The position numbers and the translations under genes were made by a program. Shown here in pieces: positions 1-5,354 of a DNA stretch of 5,670 nucleotides (its first letter is position 1; each line of letters opens with the position of its first letter). Below the pieces are notes generated by a model that searched no databases, was not told where the DNA came from, and worked only from the letters and a program-made list of their open reading frames with translations. Where the stretch lies: the NCBI GenBank assembly GCA_050744245.1, contig JBOGGX010000154.1, positions 1-5,670 of the forward strand, given 5' to 3'. This DNA comes from JBOGGX01 sp050744245. GTDB lineage: Bacteria > Actinomycetota > Acidimicrobiia > Acidimicrobiales > JBOGGX01.

Positions 1-160
1 GCGATCCCAACCAACCCGCCGGGCCCCCAGCACCGGCCTCGCCACGACCGGCTAGCCCCAGGCCTCGTCGCCCAGTGAACCGCGTGCTGCAAACTTGCCT
101 CATCCGTGTCGACGTTGGTTCTCAAGCGTGGAACTAGCCCGACAGCCCGGTCTCCCGCAC
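1..160 (-). mobile_element. Putative group II intron, 5' end (domain I fragment), inside alkB; rest lies outside the window
   Basis: On the minus strand, AlkB protein homology ends sharply at position 161 and the next bases (160 to 156) are GTGCG, matching the GUGYG 5' end consensus of group II introns. None of the three frames after this point contains the expected YHG segment or the Arg-containing end of AlkB, so a simple frameshift does not explain the loss. The 160 nt have RNA-like structure: a small hairpin pairing 134-131 with 121-118 (GUUC/GAAC), a seven-base complement AACCAAC (120 to 114) with GUUGGUU (15 to 9), and an AGCACG...GGUU...GCGACGAGG layout resembling the domain I region of the Lactococcus Ll.LtrB intron as I recall it. 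The 5' exon ends CCGAACC, and a complementary GGUUC occurs at 81 to 77, but that is early for an EBS1 loop, so it is weak support. No reverse transcriptase, domain V or 3' end is visible. Alternatives are a deletion/rearrangement that destroyed alkB, or a chimeric assembly. Confidence 0.55.
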
Positions 161-842
161 GGTTCGGCCCGCCGAACACCAGCAGGTCCCCCGAGCGCAA
201 CTCGACGTCGGTGAACGGACCGGTGCGCCGGTCGACCCCTGCCAGCCGGAACACGCAGGCGTCGCCGAGGCTGATCGTGACCACCGGGGCGGCGGACGGC
301 TCCTCGCCGTCCTGGTGCAACCCGAGGTGGGCTCCCGGGGCGTCCAGGTTGACGATCGCCGCGTCCGGGGCGTAGCCGGCGGCGTCGGGGTGGTCGGAGC
401 CGGACGCATCGGCGATCGCCGACCGGGCGAGGTCGACGATCGAGGCCGGGAGCGGCTTGACCGGAGCGCCGTCGGTGTCGTCGGCGGTCCTGGAGTAGGC
501 GTAGGGCTGCCAGTGCCAGCCCAGGCACACCGACTGGACGCTCATCAGGTGGCCCCGAGGCACGCGGGGGTGGCGCAGCCCCGCCGGAGGGACGGCCCAC
601 CGTCGGAACTCGCTCACCAGCGCCCGCTGGACCGGCTCGGCCAGCCACCCGCGAATGTGTACGACGCCGGGCAGCACTCGACGGCGATGTCGAGTGCCGT
701 CCGCGCCCGGCGGGGCCGACGGCTCGATGGGTAACGAGAGCTGACGATCGGCGACCGTTGCGGGCGCAGGCAGGACCGTGGCCACGCCGGCGCGCCGGCT
801 GCGTCCGAGCCTGCCCCTCGACGAGGGAACGTGCGTCGTCAT
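161..842 (-). CDS. alkB: AlkB-type 2-oxoglutarate/Fe(II) DNA-alkylation repair dioxygenase, 5' exon (interrupted)
   Basis: AlkB enzymes oxidatively demethylate N1-methyladenine and N3-methylcytosine in DNA and RNA, using Fe(II), 2-oxoglutarate and O2. Read from ATG 842, the frame gives 227 codons. Visible landmarks are a CLGWHWQPYAYS substrate-lid segment (about residues 106-117; compare the W and Y pair of E. coli AlkB), NLDAPGAHLGLHQDGEE with the HxD iron ligands H176 and D178, the strand APVVTISLGDACVFRLAG (185-202), and SGDLLVFGGPN (217-227). The frame reaches the first base of codon 228, the Arg equivalent to E. coli R183, where a GTGCG element interrupts it. The distal iron histidine (E. 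coli H187) and the 2-oxoglutarate-binding arginines near the C-terminus are absent. The frame itself stays open to position 1 but is no longer AlkB-like. D167 stands where E. coli has Y122, a 2-oxoglutarate contact. The start overlaps the upstream regulator stop as ATGA (842-839), which favours this start and co-expression. The first 50 or so residues are poorly conserved, basic and possibly disordered. Confidence 0.85.
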
Positions 843-1555
843 ATCGGACCAACGCTCGCCGGCCCGGGCGTGTGAGGTTCGCCTGAGCCTCGGACCCGGG
901 CCCGGCGGCGCTTCGTGCGCTCGTAGTGGGCCGCGGACTTGGCCCGGTTGCCGCAGACGGACATGTCGCACCAACGGCGGGAGCCGTTCTTCGACGTGTC
1001 GTAGTAGAGGAGGCCACAGCGGTCGCTGGCGCAGGTCCTGATGCGCGATCGGTCGAGGCGGGTGGCGTCGAGAACGGCGAGCGCGAGTTCGAGGCGCACG
1101 GTGTCGGCCGGACCGGCCGCCCCGACGACGACGGCGACCTGCTGTCCAACTTGGACGGAGACGGCTCGTTGACGGGCGTGAGCGTCCACAGAAGCAGATC
1201 TCGACTGGTGGCGGCCGTCCTCCGGCCGGTAGGTGAGCGAGACGGGCACCTGGGCCACGACGTCGGCCAGCCTCGTGGCGCCACCCTGGCGGCCAGGACG
1301 GCCCGGCGTCACCACCTCCCGAGCGGCGGTCCGCAGCATCCGGGCCCACGCCACCCGGCGGCGGGCCCGGCCGACGGACAGGGTCGCGGCGTCGCGGGCG
1401 ATGTCGGCATCGACGAGTCCGGCGGCCTCGGCCCAGCCCACGACGGAGTCCCAGTCGTAGAGGAGCTCGAGCGGTCGCCCGCCTGCGTCGACGGCCTCGG
1501 TGTTCACGAAGTCAAGGCCCGGATGATTGGCGATCCAGAAGAATTGGTCGGTCAC
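839..1555 (-). CDS. CGNR zinc-finger (ABATE domain) transcriptional regulator
   Basis: A 238-residue protein of the stress-induced regulator type common in actinobacteria. The N-terminal part (FFWIANHPGLDFVNTE at residues 5-20, then LLYDWDSVVGWAEAAGLV) fits the ABATE domain. The C-terminal part is a clear zf-CGNR zinc-binding module: C175, C180, C196 and C201, in RTCASDRCGLLYYDTSKN and RRWCDMSVCGNRAKSAAHY, followed by a basic KRRRARVR stretch that could contact DNA. The chosen start is GTG 1555, giving VTDQFFW, which begins just ahead of the conserved domain and lies 10 nt after a TAGACT -10-like hexamer (1571-1566), suggesting an almost leaderless transcript. TTG 1558 and GTG 1576 are in-frame alternatives; GTG 1576 has a weak AGGG eight bases upstream. 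A much longer reading to 1768 would run antisense through the MOSC gene and adds no recognisable domain. The protein is slightly longer than typical members because of a low-conservation tail (219-238). Its stop TGA (841-839) overlaps the alkB ATG, so it may regulate, or be expressed with, that repair gene. Its DNA target is not known. Confidence 0.87.
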   Translation of the reverse strand: MTDQFFWIANHPGLDFVNTEAVDAGGRPLELLYDWDSVVGWAEAAGLVDADIARDAATLSVGRARRRVAWARMLRTAAREVVTPGRPGRQGGATRLADVVAQVPVSLTYRPEDGRHQSRSASVDAHARQRAVSVQVGQQVAVVVGAAGPADTVRLELALAVLDATRLDRSRIRTCASDRCGLLYYDTSKNGSRRWCDMSVCGNRAKSAAHYERTKRRRARVRGSGEPHTPGPASVGPI

Positions 1556-1565
1556 CAAGCGGCGC

Positions 1566-1571
1566 AGTCTA
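1566..1571 (-). promoter_or_regulatory. Candidate -10 element for the CGNR-alkB unit
   Basis: TAGACT on the minus strand fits the TANNNT pattern of actinobacterial sigma-A promoters. It lies 10 nt before GTG 1555 and 7 nt before TTG 1558, so the transcript would have little or no leader. I see no convincing -35 hexamer at 16-19 nt upstream, so the call is tentative. Confidence 0.3.
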
Positions 1572-1597
1572 ACCACCCAAATCGCCCTAAGGAGGTT
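1571..1597. promoter_or_regulatory. Imperfect inverted repeat between the divergent promoters, possible operator
   Basis: AACCACC (1571-1577) and GGAGGTT (1591-1597) are inverted copies matching at six of seven positions across a 13-nt spacer. The left arm touches the candidate -10 of the CGNR gene and the right arm overlaps the -35 of the MOSC gene by two bases. A bound regulator could therefore affect both directions. A site for the adjacent CGNR protein is a guess. The repeat is short enough to arise by chance in GC-rich DNA. Confidence 0.25.
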
Positions 1598-1625
1598 GAC
1601 GAGAGTTGAAGCCAGGACATAGCGT
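1596..1625 (+). promoter_or_regulatory. Promoter of the MOSC gene: TTGACG, 18-nt spacer, TAGCGT; leaderless
   Basis: TTGACG (1596-1601) matches five of six bases of the -35 consensus. After an 18-nt spacer comes TAGCGT (1620-1625), which fits the TANNNT -10 pattern. Six bases separate it from ATG 1632, so the expected transcription start falls on or next to the A of the start codon. That is the usual geometry of leaderless genes in actinobacteria. There is no Shine-Dalgarno sequence just ahead of ATG 1632, which agrees with this reading. Confidence 0.55.
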
Positions 1626-1631
1626 GGCGGC

Positions 1632-2303
1632 ATGGCGGGCACGACCATCGGCCGAGTGGTCTCGGTCAACGTCGGTCGTCCTCGCGACGTCGACTGGCAC
1701 GACCGTGTCGTCACCACGTCCATCTGGAAGGACCCCGTGGCCGGCCGGCTCCGGGTCGCGGGCGTCAACCTCGACGGCGACGATCAGGCCGACCGCCGCG
1801 TCCACGGTGGGCCGACCAAGGCCGTCTACGCCTATGCCCTGGCTGATTATCGGTGGTGGCAGGACCAGCTCGACCGGCCCATGGAGCCGGGGACGTTCGG
1901 CGACAACCTGACCATCGCGGGCGTCGATCCCGCAGCTGCGGTCATCGGCGAACGATGGAGCGTCGGGACCGCCACCCTGCGCGTCACCGAGCCCCGCATC
2001 CCGTGTTTCAAGCTCGGCCTACGCATGGGCGACGCGGCCCTTGTCGACCGCTTCGCCGACGGCGCGAGGCCGGGCACATACCTCGCCATCGAGGGCGGCG
2101 GCGAGATCGGCGCCGGCGACTCGATCGATCTCATCGACCGTCCGGGCCACGGCCTGACCGTGGGCATGGTCGAGCGCGCCCATCGCGGGCGCGACGAGCT
2201 GCTGCCCCTCCTGCTCGAGGTCGACGAGCTTTCCGAGTCGTGGCGGCACTGGGCTGGTCGCAAGCTGCGCCGAGCCGATCGGGAACGCGCCACCCGACGC
2301 TGA
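1632..2303 (+). CDS. MOSC domain protein, YiiM-like
   Basis: A 223-residue protein, very close to the length of E. coli YiiM (about 224). MOSC domains bind the molybdenum cofactor through a conserved cysteine; YiiM-type proteins protect cells from N-hydroxylated bases such as 6-hydroxylaminopurine. Visible landmarks are a VVSVNVGRPRDVDWHDRVVTT N-terminal strand pair, the core VNLDGDDQADRRVHGGPTKAVYAY (about residues 48-71), the FGDNLTIAGVD loop (about 88-98), the cysteine motif RIPCFKLGLRMGD, and a C-terminal helical segment (GHGLTVGMVERAHRGRDELL onward) resembling the 3-alpha domain of this family. ATG 1632 is the first usable in-frame start, because TAG at 1620-1622 closes the frame upstream, and the promoter sits right before it. 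It is divergent from the CGNR-alkB unit and convergent with the xdhC-like gene. The exact substrate of this homologue cannot be read from sequence. Confidence 0.93.
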   Translation: MAGTTIGRVVSVNVGRPRDVDWHDRVVTTSIWKDPVAGRLRVAGVNLDGDDQADRRVHGGPTKAVYAYALADYRWWQDQLDRPMEPGTFGDNLTIAGVDPAAAVIGERWSVGTATLRVTEPRIPCFKLGLRMGDAALVDRFADGARPGTYLAIEGGGEIGAGDSIDLIDRPGHGLTVGMVERAHRGRDELLPLLLEVDELSESWRHWAGRKLRRADRERATRR

Positions 2304-2315
2304 GTCGGGCCTCAG
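2293..2315. terminator. Overlapping hairpins between convergent genes, possible bidirectional terminator
   Basis: CCCGAC (2293-2298) pairs with GTCGGG (2304-2309) around a five-base loop that contains the MOSC stop codon. A second, mutually exclusive hairpin pairs CTGAG (2300-2304) with CTCAG (2311-2315) and takes in the xdhC-like stop. Neither has a T tract on either strand, so an intrinsic terminator is not proven. The stems are short, but their position exactly at the convergence point of two genes makes a role in 3'-end formation plausible. Confidence 0.4.
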
Positions 2316-2869
2316 AAGTCGAAGCCACCGGGCCGGCCCGAACGGTCGGCCAGCAGGCCGGCGAGGGTGGCGATGGCGATCTCGGCCGGGGTGCGAGAGC
2401 CGATGTTCAGCCCGATGGGTCGGTGGACCCTCGCGATCTGCTCGGCCGGCACGCCCAGCGCCTCGAGCGCGGCGATGTGGGGCGCGGTGTGATGGGGGCT
2501 GCCCATGATCCCGACCCACCGGGCCGGGTGGTCGAGGATGTCGCGCAGCACCGGTCCGAGGTCGTCGCGGTGATGATCGGTGAGCACCACGTCGGCGGTG
2601 GCGTCGATCGCCTTCTCGTCGGGTGCTTCGACCACCGTGTCGGCATGGCGGCGGATCTCGTCGTCGACCGCAGAAGCGTCGGGTTCGAGCAGCACCGTCC
2701 GGTACCCGAGGTCGTGGGCGAAGTGCAGGAGGAACGCAGCCACGGGTGAGGCGAACACGGCCACCACGGTGCGGTCGGCCAGGTCGTCGGGAAGCGGCGC
2801 CCGTCCGCTGGCAATGGAGCAGGCGGGATCCTCGGCGTGCTCGTCGTCGTGCTCATGGGACGCGGCCAT
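2312..2869 (-). CDS. XdhC-like protein, stand-alone Rossmann (C-terminal) domain
   Basis: A 185-residue protein matching the C-terminal Rossmann domain of the XdhC/CoxI family. In full-length members this domain takes part in sulfuration and insertion of molybdenum cofactor into xanthine dehydrogenase-type enzymes. Family landmarks are VVAVFASPVAAFLLHFAHDLGYRTVLLEPD (35-64), VLTDHHRDDLGPVLRDIL (95-112), RWVGIMGSPHHTAPHIAALEALGV (117-140) and the very characteristic HRPIGLNIGSRTPAEIAIATLAGL (149-172). The N-terminal CoxI-type domain of typical XdhC is absent. The usual glycine-rich GAGHV loop reads FASPV here (39-43), so nucleotide binding may be altered. The N-terminus is rich in His, Asp and Glu (residues 5-14). 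ATG 2869 lies 8 nt after the acetyltransferase stop; TTG 2875 is an in-frame alternative. Longer readings overlap the acetyltransferase in another frame and look non-coding. It is the last gene of the acyl-CoA synthetase operon. No molybdenum hydroxylase is visible in the window. Confidence 0.87.
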   Translation of the reverse strand: MAASHEHDDEHAEDPACSIASGRAPLPDDLADRTVVAVFASPVAAFLLHFAHDLGYRTVLLEPDASAVDDEIRRHADTVVEAPDEKAIDATADVVLTDHHRDDLGPVLRDILDHPARWVGIMGSPHHTAPHIAALEALGVPAEQIARVHRPIGLNIGSRTPAEIAIATLAGLLADRSGRPGGFDF

Positions 2870-2877
2870 GGCCAACT

Positions 2878-3522
2878 CTACGTTCTCTCCGCCTCGGCCT
2901 TGGCCCTGAGCTCGGCCAGCCAGGTGGCCACCTCCCGCAGCACGCGGCGGAGCACCGTCTCCTGGGTCGCCGGGGGCAGGTTCAGGTCGAACTCGATCCT
3001 GGCCACCCCCGCCTCGTCCGGTTCGACCCGGGCTCCGATCGACCGGAGCGACTCCAGCCAGCCGATGTTCTCCCACAGGACCTGGGCGACGAACGTTTCC
3101 ACCCCGCGGTCGATGGCCCGCTGGGCCAGCGTGCCGATCAGCAGCGTCCCGATCCCGCGGCCCTGGTACTCGTCGAGGACGGTGACCGCGATCTCGGCCT
3201 TCCTCGGGTCGTCGTCCAGCCGGATCCAGCGGCCGACACCGACACCTTCGCCGGGGGCGCCGGCGTCGTCGATCAGGATGGCGCCGATGGCGTCGTGCCG
3301 CTCGTGGTCGACATCGGTCAGGTAATCGAGCTGGGCCGGGGTGAGGGCGTCGACCGGGCTGAAGAACCGCAGCCGGCGCGACGACGGCGAGAGCTGAGCG
3401 AAGCCGCGGGCCAGGGCGTCACGGTCGCTCGCCTCCAGCGGCCGGACCATGACCTTGGTGCCGTCACGGAGGACATGGACCTCGGGCGGCCCGGCTTCCG
3501 GCTCGGCATCCGGCTCGGTCAT
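2878..3522 (-). CDS. GNAT-family N-acetyltransferase, Pat-like
   Basis: A 214-residue GNAT enzyme that would transfer an acetyl or acyl group from its CoA thioester to an amine. The acyl-CoA-binding motif A is clear: VLDEYQGRGIGTLLIGTLAQRA, with Q120-G-R-G-I-G125 as the pyrophosphate loop, preceded by E110 on the beta-4 strand, a possible general base. The N-terminal pattern LRDGTKVMVRPLEASDRDAL (18-37) followed by FAQLSPSSRRLRFFSP (41-56) is the signature of GNAT domains in protein lysine acetyltransferases of the Pat type (Salmonella Pat, mycobacterial Rv0998). There is no cyclic-nucleotide-binding domain and no NDP-forming acyl-CoA synthetase domain, so this is the catalytic part alone. 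A C-terminal helix (about 177-214) extends beyond the fold. ATG 3522 lies 5 nt after the stop of the acyl-CoA synthetase, with only a weak AGTAGG ahead, so it probably relies on translational coupling. The substrate is unknown; the operon partner is an attractive candidate. Confidence 0.9.
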   Translation of the reverse strand: MTEPDAEPEAGPPEVHVLRDGTKVMVRPLEASDRDALARGFAQLSPSSRRLRFFSPVDALTPAQLDYLTDVDHERHDAIGAILIDDAGAPGEGVGVGRWIRLDDDPRKAEIAVTVLDEYQGRGIGTLLIGTLAQRAIDRGVETFVAQVLWENIGWLESLRSIGARVEPDEAGVARIEFDLNLPPATQETVLRRVLREVATWLAELRAKAEAERT

Positions 3523-3527
3523 GGCGC

Positions 3528-5318
3528 CTACTTGGTGTAGATGGCCTCGATCACCTCGGCGTAGCCCTTCTCGACGTTGACCCGGCGCACCTTCAACGTC
3601 GGCGTCAGCTCACCGGCGTCGATGGAGAGGTCGCGTTCGAGGACGGCGAACTTGCGGATCGACTCTGCCCGCGACACGAACCGGTTGGCCTCGTCGACTG
3701 CGGCCTGCAACTGGGTGCGGAGCTGATCGTCGGCGGCCAACTCCGCCGCGGTCAGGCCCACTTTGTCGTTCTCCTGGGCCCACTGCGTGGCCGCCTCCTC
3801 GTCGAGGGTCAGCAGGGCGGCGATGAACGGTCGCCCGTCGCCGACGACGACGGCCTGGCTGACCAGGGCGTGGGCCCTGAGGATGTCCTCGAGCGGGGCC
3901 GGGGCGACGTTCTTGCCTGCCGCGGTGACGATGAGGTCCTTCTTTCGACCGGTGATCTTGAGGAACCCGTCGTCGTCGAGCTCGCCGATGTCGCCCGTGT
4001 GGAACCACCCGTCGCCGTCGATGATCTCGGCCGTGGCCGTGTCGTTGTGCCAGTAGCCCTGGAAGACCTGGGGGCCCTTGGCCAGGATCTCGCCGTCGTC
4101 GGCGATGCGAATGGTCGTGCCCGCCACCGGCTGTCCGACGGTGCCCGGTCGCCAGGCGCCGGGACGGTTCAAGGTCAGCACCGGGCTGGTCTCGGTCAGC
4201 CCGTAGCCCTCGAGGATCTCGACGCCGATGCCCCTGAAGAAGTTGGTCAACCGCTCGCCGAGCGGCCCTCCTCCACTGAATGCGTAGCGGAGCTCGCCCC
4301 CGAACACGCCCCGCAGCTTGCTGTAGACGAGGCGGTCGAACACCGAGTGGAGGGCTTTGGTCAACATGCCGGGCTTTCCCTGGTCGAGCTGCCGCGACCA
4401 GTCGACCGCGGTGCTGGCCGCCCGGTCGAAGATGAAGCCCTTCTTCTCGCTGTGCGCCTTGTGCTGGGCCGAGTTCCACACCTTCTCGAACACCCGGGGG
4501 ACGGCGACCACCAGCGTCGGCCTCGTCATCCCCATCTCCTCGACCAGTTTGGCGATGTTGGGAGAGAAGGCGCAGGTGATGCCGTGCTCGATGCACACGA
4601 GCATGATGATCTTGGCCAGCGAGTGGGCCAGCGGAAGGAAGAGCAGCGCCCGCTCGTCGTGGCCGAGCATGGTCTCGACGCCCTCGAGAGCCTGCTTGGC
4701 GTTGGTGCGCAGGTTGCGTTGGGTGAGGATGCAGCCCTTGGGCCGGCCGGTGGTGCCCGACGTGTAGATGATCGTGGCGATCGAGTCGGTGGTGACCGCC
4801 TCGACGCGTTCGTCAACGGCGGCGGCGTCGACGTCGTCGCCGCGCCGGGCCAGCTCGTCGAGCGCACCGTCGTCGATGACCAGTGCCTCCCGGCAGTCGG
4901 GAACGGTCGTGGCCACCTCGTCGAACATCGACTTCATGGCTGGCGTTTCGAGCACGGCCATCACCGCGCCGCTGTCGGCCAGCACCCAGTGGACCTGCTC
5001 GGTGGAGGAGGTCTCGTAGATCGGGACGGTGACCCCACCGGCGGCCAGGATGGCGTAGTCGACTTGAGGCCACTCGATGCGGGTGTGCGCCATCAGCGCC
5101 ACCCGGTCGCCGGGCTGGACACCGGACGCGATGAACCCGCGGGCGAGCGCCCACACGCGATCGCGGAACTCCGCGGCCGTGACGTCGACGAACCGGTCGC
5201 CTCGTCGGTAGGACGCGACGACGCGCGACGGCTCGGCGGCGGCCCGCCGCATGATCGGTCGCAGCAGTTGCTCCTCGGGGGGGAGCGGATCGATAGCACG
5301 CCCGGATGCCTCACGCAT
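3528..5318 (-). CDS. fadD: Long-chain acyl-CoA synthetase (AMP-forming), FadD15-like
   Basis: A 596-residue AMP-forming ligase that activates long-chain fatty acids to acyl-CoA by way of an acyl-adenylate, feeding beta-oxidation or lipid synthesis. The order of motifs is complete: ATP-binding P-loop YTSGTTGRPKG (185-195), LPLAHSLAK (228-236), VPRVFEKVWNSAQ (273-285), the FSGGGPLGE adenine-site region (347-355), EGYGLTETSP (370-379), GWFHTGDIGELDDDGFLKITGRKKDLIVTAAGKNVAP (437-473) and the C-terminal TPTLKVRR with catalytic lysine K576. The length fits the roughly 600-residue bacterial and mycobacterial FadD15 group. ATG 5318 is chosen because GGAGG (5330-5326) stands seven bases upstream. A longer reading to 5468 adds 50 low-complexity residues with no homology that I can see. 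It is the first gene of an operon with the acetyltransferase (5-nt gap) and the xdhC-like gene. No transmembrane segment or signal peptide is apparent, so it is probably cytosolic or peripherally membrane-bound. Chain-length preference cannot be judged. Confidence 0.95.
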   Translation of the reverse strand: MREASGRAIDPLPPEEQLLRPIMRRAAAEPSRVVASYRRGDRFVDVTAAEFRDRVWALARGFIASGVQPGDRVALMAHTRIEWPQVDYAILAAGGVTVPIYETSSTEQVHWVLADSGAVMAVLETPAMKSMFDEVATTVPDCREALVIDDGALDELARRGDDVDAAAVDERVEAVTTDSIATIIYTSGTTGRPKGCILTQRNLRTNAKQALEGVETMLGHDERALLFLPLAHSLAKIIMLVCIEHGITCAFSPNIAKLVEEMGMTRPTLVVAVPRVFEKVWNSAQHKAHSEKKGFIFDRAASTAVDWSRQLDQGKPGMLTKALHSVFDRLVYSKLRGVFGGELRYAFSGGGPLGERLTNFFRGIGVEILEGYGLTETSPVLTLNRPGAWRPGTVGQPVAGTTIRIADDGEILAKGPQVFQGYWHNDTATAEIIDGDGWFHTGDIGELDDDGFLKITGRKKDLIVTAAGKNVAPAPLEDILRAHALVSQAVVVGDGRPFIAALLTLDEEAATQWAQENDKVGLTAAELAADDQLRTQLQAAVDEANRFVSRAESIRKFAVLERDLSIDAGELTPTLKVRRVNVEKGYAEVIEAIYTK

Positions 5319-5325
5319 GTCGGAA

Positions 5326-5330
5326 CCTCC
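5326..5330 (-). promoter_or_regulatory. Shine-Dalgarno site that fixes the fadD start
   Basis: The minus strand reads TTGGAGGTTCCGACATG. GGAGG ends seven bases before ATG 5318, an ideal spacing. This decides against the in-frame upstream ATG at 5468. Confidence 0.8.
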
Positions 5331-5348
5331 AACGGTCGGCGCCCCATC

Positions 5349-5354
5349 ATTTAA
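5349..5354 (-). promoter_or_regulatory. Candidate -10 element for the fadD operon
   Basis: TTAAAT on the minus strand matches TATAAT at four of six bases and is a rare AT-rich patch in this region. It would start transcription near 5342, leaving a leader of about 24 nt that contains the Shine-Dalgarno site. I find no good -35 hexamer 16-18 nt upstream, so it may need an activator or be wrong. Confidence 0.3.

Noticed and set aside
134..180. Simple frameshift in alkB near the GGPN motif
   Set aside because: None of the three frames after position 161 contains the YHG or C-terminal arginine segments, so a one- or two-base error would not restore the gene.
100..1284. Long open frame on the minus strand overlapping the regulator and alkB
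   Set aside because: It is a shifted frame of the two real genes. Its translation is an Arg/Pro/Gly-rich low-complexity string with no motifs, whereas the AlkB and CGNR frames show clear family signatures.
926..1609. 227-residue open frame on the plus strand opposite the CGNR gene
   Set aside because: It is an antisense shadow with low-complexity composition; the opposite strand carries the intact zinc-finger motif.
1556..1768. Extended N-terminus of the CGNR regulator starting at ATG 1768
   Set aside because: The added residues run antisense through the MOSC coding region and across its promoter, and show no domain. The conserved ABATE domain starts just after GTG 1555.
1606..1911. Small gene from TTG 1606 after AAGGAGGT
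   Set aside because: It overlaps the MOSC gene in another frame and gives a Thr/Ser/Arg/Pro-rich string without homology. The ribosome-binding match is probably coincidental.
2870..3076. Longer start for the XdhC-like gene inside the acetyltransferase gene
   Set aside because: The extension is another frame of the well-supported GNAT gene, is low complexity and does not resemble the CoxI domain.
3870..5354. 494-residue open frame on the plus strand opposite the acyl-CoA synthetase
   Set aside because: It is the antisense shadow of a strongly conserved gene in GC-rich DNA. It has no recognisable domain and no credible start signal.
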